The notes under the pieces are model-generated. The model did no database searches and was not told where the DNA came from. It was given only the letters and a program-made list of their open reading frames with translations. Of a DNA stretch of 64,000 nucleotides, positions 59,226 through 64,000 are shown piece by piece. Every line of letters begins with the position of its first letter. The stretch's first letter is position 1. The position numbers were made by a program, and so were the translations under genes. This DNA is from RPQJ01 sp963748985 (GTDB lineage: Bacteria > Pseudomonadota > Gammaproteobacteria > Steroidobacterales > Steroidobacteraceae), in assembly GCA_963748985.1 (NCBI GenBank), contig CAVVKQ010000005.1, forward strand, positions 62,001 to 126,000. Direction: 5' to 3'.

Positions 59226-60271
59226 GTGTCCTTCCCGTCGTGTCGGTCTTCGTCTGCGCAAACCGCGCCTTTCTCGAGGGCGCGCACGCGGCGCGCCAGC
59301 TCATCGAGCTGCTGGAACCGCGCGCTGTTGCGGCGGAAGCGCCGCGCTTCATCGAACGGCAACTGCCCCGAGTACAGGCCGGGCTTGGTGATCGAGTGCG
59401 TCACCATCGTCTTGCCCGTGAGATACACGTCGTCGGTGATCTGCAGGTGCCCGACGATGCCGACCATGCCGCCGATCATGCAGCGCCTGCCGACCGTGAC
59501 GCTGCCCGAAATCCCCACGCAACCGGAGATCACCGTGTGCTCGCCGATGTGACAGTTGTGCCCGACCTGCACCTGGTTGTCGATCTTCACGCCGCGCTCG
59601 ATGACCGTATCACCGATCGCTGCGCGGTCGATGGTGGAATTCGCGCCGATCTCGACGTCGTCCCCGACCAGCACCGAGCCGACCTGCGGAATCTTGACGT
59701 AGCCGCCCTGGTCCGGCGCGTGCCCGAAACCGTCCGCGCCGATGACCACGCCCGGATGCATCAGGCATCGCTCGCCGAGCCGCACACCCGCGCAGAGTGT
59801 CACGTGCGCGACGAGTCGCGTGTCAGCCCCAATCACCACGCGGTCGAAAACAACGCTGTTGGGGCCGATCTGCACCCGCGCGGCGATCTTCGCGCCCGCG
59901 CCTACGTACGCATTCGGGCCGATCCACGCGGTGGGGTCGACTACAGCGTCAGGTTCGATCACCGCACTGGAATGACGGCCCGACGGACTTGCAGCCTCGG
60001 CGTAAAGTACTTGCGCGATCCGCGCGTACGTGGCGTATGGATTGGCAGCGATCAGCGCGTTGGTCGGGCAATCGTCGACGGTGGACGCGTCGAGGACGAC
60101 CGCCGCGGCAAGTGTGCCTGGCAGGTGGCGTCGATACCTGGAGTTGGCCAGGAACGCGATTGCGCCCGCGCCGGCTTCCTGCAGCGTCGCGACTCGCTCG
60201 ATCGGCGTGTCGGGATCGCCGCGGAGTTCGCAGCCGAAACGCGCCGCCAGTTCGCCCAGGCGCACCGGCAT
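59222..60271 (-). CDS. lpxD: UDP-3-O-(3-hydroxyacyl)glucosamine N-acyltransferase
   Basis: A 349-residue trimeric acyltransferase. The N-terminal uridine-binding domain covers about 1-100, hexapeptide repeats 105-290, and the active His lies in the NCHIGEHTVISGCVG region. A C-terminal helix with RVRALEKG closes the protein. It overlaps fabZ and lies 37 bases after ompH. Confidence 0.96.
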   Translation of the reverse strand: MPVRLGELAARFGCELRGDPDTPIERVATLQEAGAGAIAFLANSRYRRHLPGTLAAAVVLDASTVDDCPTNALIAANPYATYARIAQVLYAEAASPSGRHSSAVIEPDAVVDPTAWIGPNAYVGAGAKIAARVQIGPNSVVFDRVVIGADTRLVAHVTLCAGVRLGERCLMHPGVVIGADGFGHAPDQGGYVKIPQVGSVLVGDDVEIGANSTIDRAAIGDTVIERGVKIDNQVQVGHNCHIGEHTVISGCVGISGSVTVGRRCMIGGMVGIVGHLQITDDVYLTGKTMVTHSITKPGLYSGQLPFDEARRFRRNSARFQQLDELARRVRALEKGAVCADEDRHDGKDT

Positions 60272-60308
60272 GCTCTTGCGGCTCCCCGGCGTCCTGACCC
60301 GGACCCGG

Positions 60309-60836
60309 TCAGGGCTTCGCGGGAGTGCGACCCTTCGCCTGCAGCGCCGACAGCACCTGGCCGGTGATGTCGATCGACGGACTGGCGAAGAGCGCGTCGG
60401 CGATCACGAGGTCGAGCCCCGCGGTCTTGGCATAACTCTGCACTTCCTGGAGCACCGAGCGCTGCAGCTGGCCAAGCGCCTCGTTGCGGCGAACATTCAG
60501 GTCTTCCATGAACTCGTTCTGCTTGCGCGCGAACTCGCGCTGGCCGTCGCGCAATGCTTTTTCCTGGTTGCGGCGGTCGGCCTCGGCCATCGTCGCGCCG
60601 TCCTTCTGCAACTTGTCCTCGCGCGCCTTGAGGTCGCGCTCCAGGTTCTGGAGGTCGCGCTTGCGCGCGGCGAACTCGTTCTCGAGCGCCTGAGAAGCCG
60701 CCTGGGCCTGGGGTGCTTCCTGGAGCAGGCGGGCCACGTTGACGACGCCGATCTTCGTCTGCGCCTGCGCCGCAGTAAGCGGCATCGATACGGCAGCGAG
60801 TGTCAGGAAAGCAAGCAGGGTGGTCTTGATGCGCAT
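60309..60836 (-). CDS. ompH: periplasmic chaperone OmpH/Skp
   Basis: A 175-residue periplasmic chaperone for outer-membrane proteins. A signal peptide spans about 1-25 (cleavage after AAQA), then a long coiled coil with an Arg/Glu/Lys-rich sequence from 45 to 120 forms the tentacle, and AGLDLVIADALFASPSIDIT is the beta core. Start 60836 gives MRIKTTLLAFL; an upstream frame within bamA has no support. It follows bamA by 13 bases. Confidence 0.94.
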   Translation of the reverse strand: MRIKTTLLAFLTLAAVSMPLTAAQAQTKIGVVNVARLLQEAPQAQAASQALENEFAARKRDLQNLERDLKAREDKLQKDGATMAEADRRNQEKALRDGQREFARKQNEFMEDLNVRRNEALGQLQRSVLQEVQSYAKTAGLDLVIADALFASPSIDITGQVLSALQAKGRTPAKP

Positions 60837-60849
60837 GGAACGAGGTACC

Positions 60850-63261
60850 TCAGAAAGCCTGGCCGATCGAGAACTGGAAACCTTCCGTCTCGTCGGGATA
60901 TTCAACAGTAGTGCCCTTGAACTCGTTGAGCGGCACGGCATAGCTGAACCGGAAGACGCCGAGCGGCGCCATCCACTGGACTGCGACACCGGTCGAATAA
61001 CGGAGTTTATCAAACGAGAACTCATAATCCACCGGCGTCACGCCGTCGCGGCCGACGTACGCGACGTCGTCGTTGGAGAAGACGTTGCCGATGTCGAAAA
61101 ACAGGCTGAAACGCGCGCTGTTCCTCCATTTTGCCGGCATCGGCAGCAGCAGTTCGAGCTGGTTGGTGAACTTGATGTTGCCGCCGTAAGGGTTGCCGAA
61201 CGAATCCTTCGGGCCCATGCGGCTTTCCCGGTAGCCGCGCACCGTCTCCGGGCCGCCCGCGAAAAACCGCCGGTACGGCGGCATCGAAGTCGTGTCGCCG
61301 AGCGCCTGCCCGTATCCAGCCTCGCTGTTGAACATCAGCGTGAACCACTTGCTCATCGGGATGAACTGCAGGTAGTCGTAGTTGAAGCTCACGAAATCGA
61401 CGTCGCTGAAGGGCAGCGCGTACGAGGCGCTCACACGGTGGCGCGAGCCGCGGTCCGCGAACAGCGCGCGGTTGCGTGAATCGTACGACCAGCCGAGCGA
61501 GTATTCGAAAGTATCGAACTTGGTGCCGTAGTAGGTCAGCGCGATCGGCGGGATGCCGACATTCTGCACCTCCGTGTACGTGTTGCCGTTGTTCTGCACC
61601 CAGTAGAGCGCTTCCGCGGCACTCGAATTGGGGTCGGTGAAAAGGTCGGAACGCTGCGCCGCGAAGCCCATGCGCACGGACTGGAACTCCGTGAGCGGCC
61701 AGGCGTAGTCGAGGCCGAGCGTGCCGGTCTCGGTCTCGAAGTCCGAAGACGACGTCGTGAACTGCGAGATGCTGCGCCAGGTCGCCGAAACCGTGCGCGA
61801 GACACCGTCGATGGTCGTGTACGGGTCGGTGTGCGAGAGGCTGAACACCTTGCTGTACTGGCCGGCATTGATTTCCGCGGCCACGCGGTTGCCGGTGCCC
61901 ATGAAGTTGCTGTGCACGAAGCTGCCGTTCAGCAGGATCGACTGTGACTCCGAGTAACCGATGCCGCCGCTGAACTGGCCCGGCAGGCCTTCCTTGATGT
62001 CGTAGGTGACGTCGACCAAATCGGGCGTGCCCGGCACCGGATTGGTTTCGACTTCGACCTTCTCGATGAACGGCAGGCGCTGCAGGCGGATCTTGGAACG
62101 ATCGATCGCCGCGTTGGAGAGATAGCCGCCTTCCATCTGGCGGATCTCGCGCCGGAGCACGTCGTCGTTGATGCCGGTGCTGCCCGTGAAGCCGATGTTG
62201 CGCACGTACGCGCGATTGCCCGGATCGACGAGGAACGTCAGTTCGATTTCCTTCGTCTCGGTGTTCTCCTTCGGCACCGGATCGATCTTCGCGAAGGCGT
62301 ACCCGTCCTGGCCGAGGCGCAGCTGCATGAGCTCGGTGGTCGCGGTGACCATCTTGCGCGAGAACACGTCGCCCTTGTGCACGGCGACCAGCGACTTCAG
62401 CTGCTCTTCAGGCACGACCAGGTTGCCCGCGATCTTCACGTCGGAGATGCGGTAGACCTCGCCTTCCTTGACGTTGAGCGTGATGAAGATGTCGTCCTTC
62501 TCGGGCGTGATCGCGACCTGCGTCGTCTCGACGTCCATGTTCGCGTAGCCGCGATCCAGGTAGTACGAACGCAGCTTCTCGATGTCGCCCGAGAGCTCTT
62601 CGCGCGAGTAACGATCGTCCTGCTTGTACCAGGACAGCCAGTTCGGCGTCTGCAGCTTGAAGTCTTCGAGCAGGTCGTCGTCGCTGAACGCTTCGTTGCC
62701 GACGACGTTGATCTGCCGGATCTTCGAGCGCTTGCCTTCGACGATGTCGACCGCGATCTTGACGCGGTTGCCGGCGACTTCCTCGACCTTGGTGTCGACC
62801 TGCACCGCGTACTTGCCCCGCGAGAAGTACTGGTCGGTGAGGAACCGCTCCACTTCGTCGAGCGTCGACTGGTTGAACGTCTTGCCACGCGAGAGGCCCA
62901 CGTTGCGCAGCGACTTCTCGAGGTCTTCGGTCTTGATGTCCTTGTTGCCGGTGATCGTGAAGCTCTCGATCGAGGGGCGTTCGAGCACGGCCACCACGAG
63001 CGTGCCGCCGTCGCGGCGGATCTCGACGTCACGGAAAAAGCCGGTTGCATACAACGCGCGCAGCGCTTCGTCGACGCGGCGATTGTCGAGCCGGTCGCCG
63101 ATGTTCACGGGCAGGTAGTTGTAGACGGTGCCTTCCGTGATGCGCTGCAGGCCTTCGATCCGGATGTCGCCGACGGTGAACTCCGCGCTCTCGGTCTGGG
63201 CGAGAACGGCAGGTACGGCAAGCAGGAAGGCCGGCAGGACGGCCGCAAACTTCAGTCGCAT
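60850..63261 (-). CDS. bamA: outer membrane protein assembly factor BamA
   Basis: An 803-residue Omp85 protein, the core of the BAM complex. A signal peptide is at 1-21 (cleavage at VLAQ), five POTRA domains follow to about 420 and a 16-strand beta-barrel fills the rest. The loop-6 motif is TVRGYRESRMG near 672, and the protein ends in GQAF, a typical outer-membrane C-terminal Phe. It lies 15 bases after rseP, the usual neighbour. Confidence 0.96.
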   Translation of the reverse strand: MRLKFAAVLPAFLLAVPAVLAQTESAEFTVGDIRIEGLQRITEGTVYNYLPVNIGDRLDNRRVDEALRALYATGFFRDVEIRRDGGTLVVAVLERPSIESFTITGNKDIKTEDLEKSLRNVGLSRGKTFNQSTLDEVERFLTDQYFSRGKYAVQVDTKVEEVAGNRVKIAVDIVEGKRSKIRQINVVGNEAFSDDDLLEDFKLQTPNWLSWYKQDDRYSREELSGDIEKLRSYYLDRGYANMDVETTQVAITPEKDDIFITLNVKEGEVYRISDVKIAGNLVVPEEQLKSLVAVHKGDVFSRKMVTATTELMQLRLGQDGYAFAKIDPVPKENTETKEIELTFLVDPGNRAYVRNIGFTGSTGINDDVLRREIRQMEGGYLSNAAIDRSKIRLQRLPFIEKVEVETNPVPGTPDLVDVTYDIKEGLPGQFSGGIGYSESQSILLNGSFVHSNFMGTGNRVAAEINAGQYSKVFSLSHTDPYTTIDGVSRTVSATWRSISQFTTSSSDFETETGTLGLDYAWPLTEFQSVRMGFAAQRSDLFTDPNSSAAEALYWVQNNGNTYTEVQNVGIPPIALTYYGTKFDTFEYSLGWSYDSRNRALFADRGSRHRVSASYALPFSDVDFVSFNYDYLQFIPMSKWFTLMFNSEAGYGQALGDTTSMPPYRRFFAGGPETVRGYRESRMGPKDSFGNPYGGNIKFTNQLELLLPMPAKWRNSARFSLFFDIGNVFSNDDVAYVGRDGVTPVDYEFSFDKLRYSTGVAVQWMAPLGVFRFSYAVPLNEFKGTTVEYPDETEGFQFSIGQAF

Positions 63262-63276
63262 TGTTTTAGGGGAAAC

Positions 63277-64000
63277 TCAGCTGAACAACCGCGAGAGGTC
63301 GTTGTAGAACGCGAAACTCATGAGCACCAGCAGCAGCAGGATGCCGATCTGCTGGCCCACCGCCTGCGCGCGCTCCGAGAGCGGGCTGCCCTTCACGACT
63401 TCCGCCAGCTGGTAAACCACCTGGCCGCCATCGAGGATCGGGATGGGCAGCAGATTCAGCACGAACAGGCTCACACTCACGACCGCGAGGAAGGAAAGGA
63501 ACGACAGTATGCCCTGTCGCGCGGAAAAACCGGCGTACTCCGCGATGTTGATCGGCCCGCTCAGGTTCTTGACCGAGACATCGCCGGTAGCCACATTCCA
63601 GATCATGCGGACTGTCAGCAACGACATGTCCCAGGTCTTTTCGATCGCGCGGCCGACGGCATCGACCGGCCCGAACCTTTCGATGGTCCTCATGGTCGCC
63701 GGCACGGCCAGGCCCGCGGCCGGCTGAATGCCGATGCGGCCAATCATGCGGTCACCTTCGCGCTGCGCCTCGACTTCGATCGGGACGTCGAATCGCTCGC
63801 CCTTGCGGTCGACCGCGAACGTGAGCGTCTTGCCGGGGTTCGGCTGGACGATCTTCACCATCGCCTGAAAATCGGCCACCGGCTGACCCGCCACGGCCAC
63901 GACGCGATCGCCGATCTGCAGGCCGACCTTCTCCGCCGGGCTCCCCGGCACGATCTTGCCGATCTCGGTCGGGATGGTCGGATACCAGAAATCGAAGCCG
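63277..64000 (-). CDS. rseP: RIP metalloprotease RseP, 3' part only
   Basis: Site-2 protease of the sigma-E cascade. The window holds about 241 codons of the C-terminal part, and the 5' part is beyond the right edge. The visible section begins in the linker before the second PDZ domain (about GSPAEKVGLQIGDRVVAV), then a hydrophobic region and the second zinc-ligand motif in LLPIPILDGGQVVY, and a last helix (GILLLLVLMSFAFYND). The HExxH site is not in the window. The stop is followed by 15 bases to bamA. Confidence 0.93.
   Translation of the reverse strand, partial: GFDFWYPTIPTEIGKIVPGSPAEKVGLQIGDRVVAVAGQPVADFQAMVKIVQPNPGKTLTFAVDRKGERFDVPIEVEAQREGDRMIGRIGIQPAAGLAVPATMRTIERFGPVDAVGRAIEKTWDMSLLTVRMIWNVATGDVSVKNLSGPINIAEYAGFSARQGILSFLSFLAVVSVSLFVLNLLPIPILDGGQVVYQLAEVVKGSPLSERAQAVGQQIGILLLLVLMSFAFYNDLSRLFS

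Overview
The window is a G+C-rich, densely packed stretch of a gammaproteobacterial chromosome. Almost every gene runs on the minus strand, with many 4-bp stop/start overlaps. Gene order points to the Xanthomonadales/Nevskiales/Steroidobacterales side of the class: rpfE-recJ-prfB-lysS, sdhCDAB-sdhE-ygfX-rpoE-rseABC-lepA-lepB-rnc-era-recO-pdxJ-acpS, and rseP-bamA-ompH-lpxD-fabZ-lpxA-lpxB-rnhB-dnaE running on through accA-tilS-pyrG-kdsA-eno-ftsB-ispDF. The species cannot be named from this sequence. No rRNA, tRNA, CRISPR array, prophage or insertion sequence with a transposase was seen.

Layout. 1-4.4 kb: an envelope cluster, exbB-exbD-msbA-lpxK-Trm112-kdsB (LPS export, lipid A kinase, CMP-Kdo synthesis). 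4.5-10.4 kb: comEC and the lolC-lolE-lolD lipoprotein exporter, separated by a nested inverted-repeat element. 10.5-14.5 kb: a small exported protein and mfd on the plus strand. 14.5-19.8 kb: a PAS/degenerate-GGDEF protein, nagZ, rlmD, a PolB-type exonuclease, acpS and pdxJ. 19.8-28.2 kb: recO, era, rnc, DUF4845, lepB, lepA, a glutaredoxin-like gene, rseC, rseB, rseA and rpoE. 28.3-32.7 kb: ygfX, sdhE and the succinate dehydrogenase operon, headed by a DUF1674 (SDHAF4-like) gene. 32.8-34.5 kb: ygfZ (plus strand) and an NTF2-like secreted protein in a low-G+C patch. 34.8-41.5 kb: lysS, prfB with its programmed frameshift, recJ, rpfE, a DUF498 gene and pcm. 41.5-64 kb: surE, smr (plus strand), truD, ispF, ispD, ftsB, eno, kdsA, pyrG, tilS, accA, a TerB-like gene, dnaE, rnhB, lpxB, lpxA, fabZ, lpxD, ompH, bamA and the 3' part of rseP.

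How the genes work together. Much of the window builds the outer envelope. Lipid A and Kdo are made by LpxA, LpxD, LpxB, LpxK, KdsA and KdsB, lipid A is flipped by MsbA, outer-membrane proteins are assembled by BamA with the OmpH chaperone, and lipoproteins are released by LolCDE. Envelope stress is sensed by RseP, RseA, RseB and sigma-E. Complex II is encoded with two predicted flavinylation/assembly factors, one at each end of its operon.

What stands out. Three convergent or inter-operonic gaps carry short tandem repeats arranged head-to-head directly after stop codons: heptamers after sdhA, nonamers after ygfZ and lysS, and a telomere-like GGGGTTA heptamer palindrome after prfB. The unit sequence differs at each locus but the architecture is the same, so this is the best candidate here for an under-described element class. 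Also notable are a one-base frameshift in sdhB right beside the heptamer array, a MITE-like nested palindrome that supplies the last codons of lolD, and a GGDEF domain with a ruined active site but an intact inhibitory c-di-GMP site. The rest of the window is conserved housekeeping sequence.
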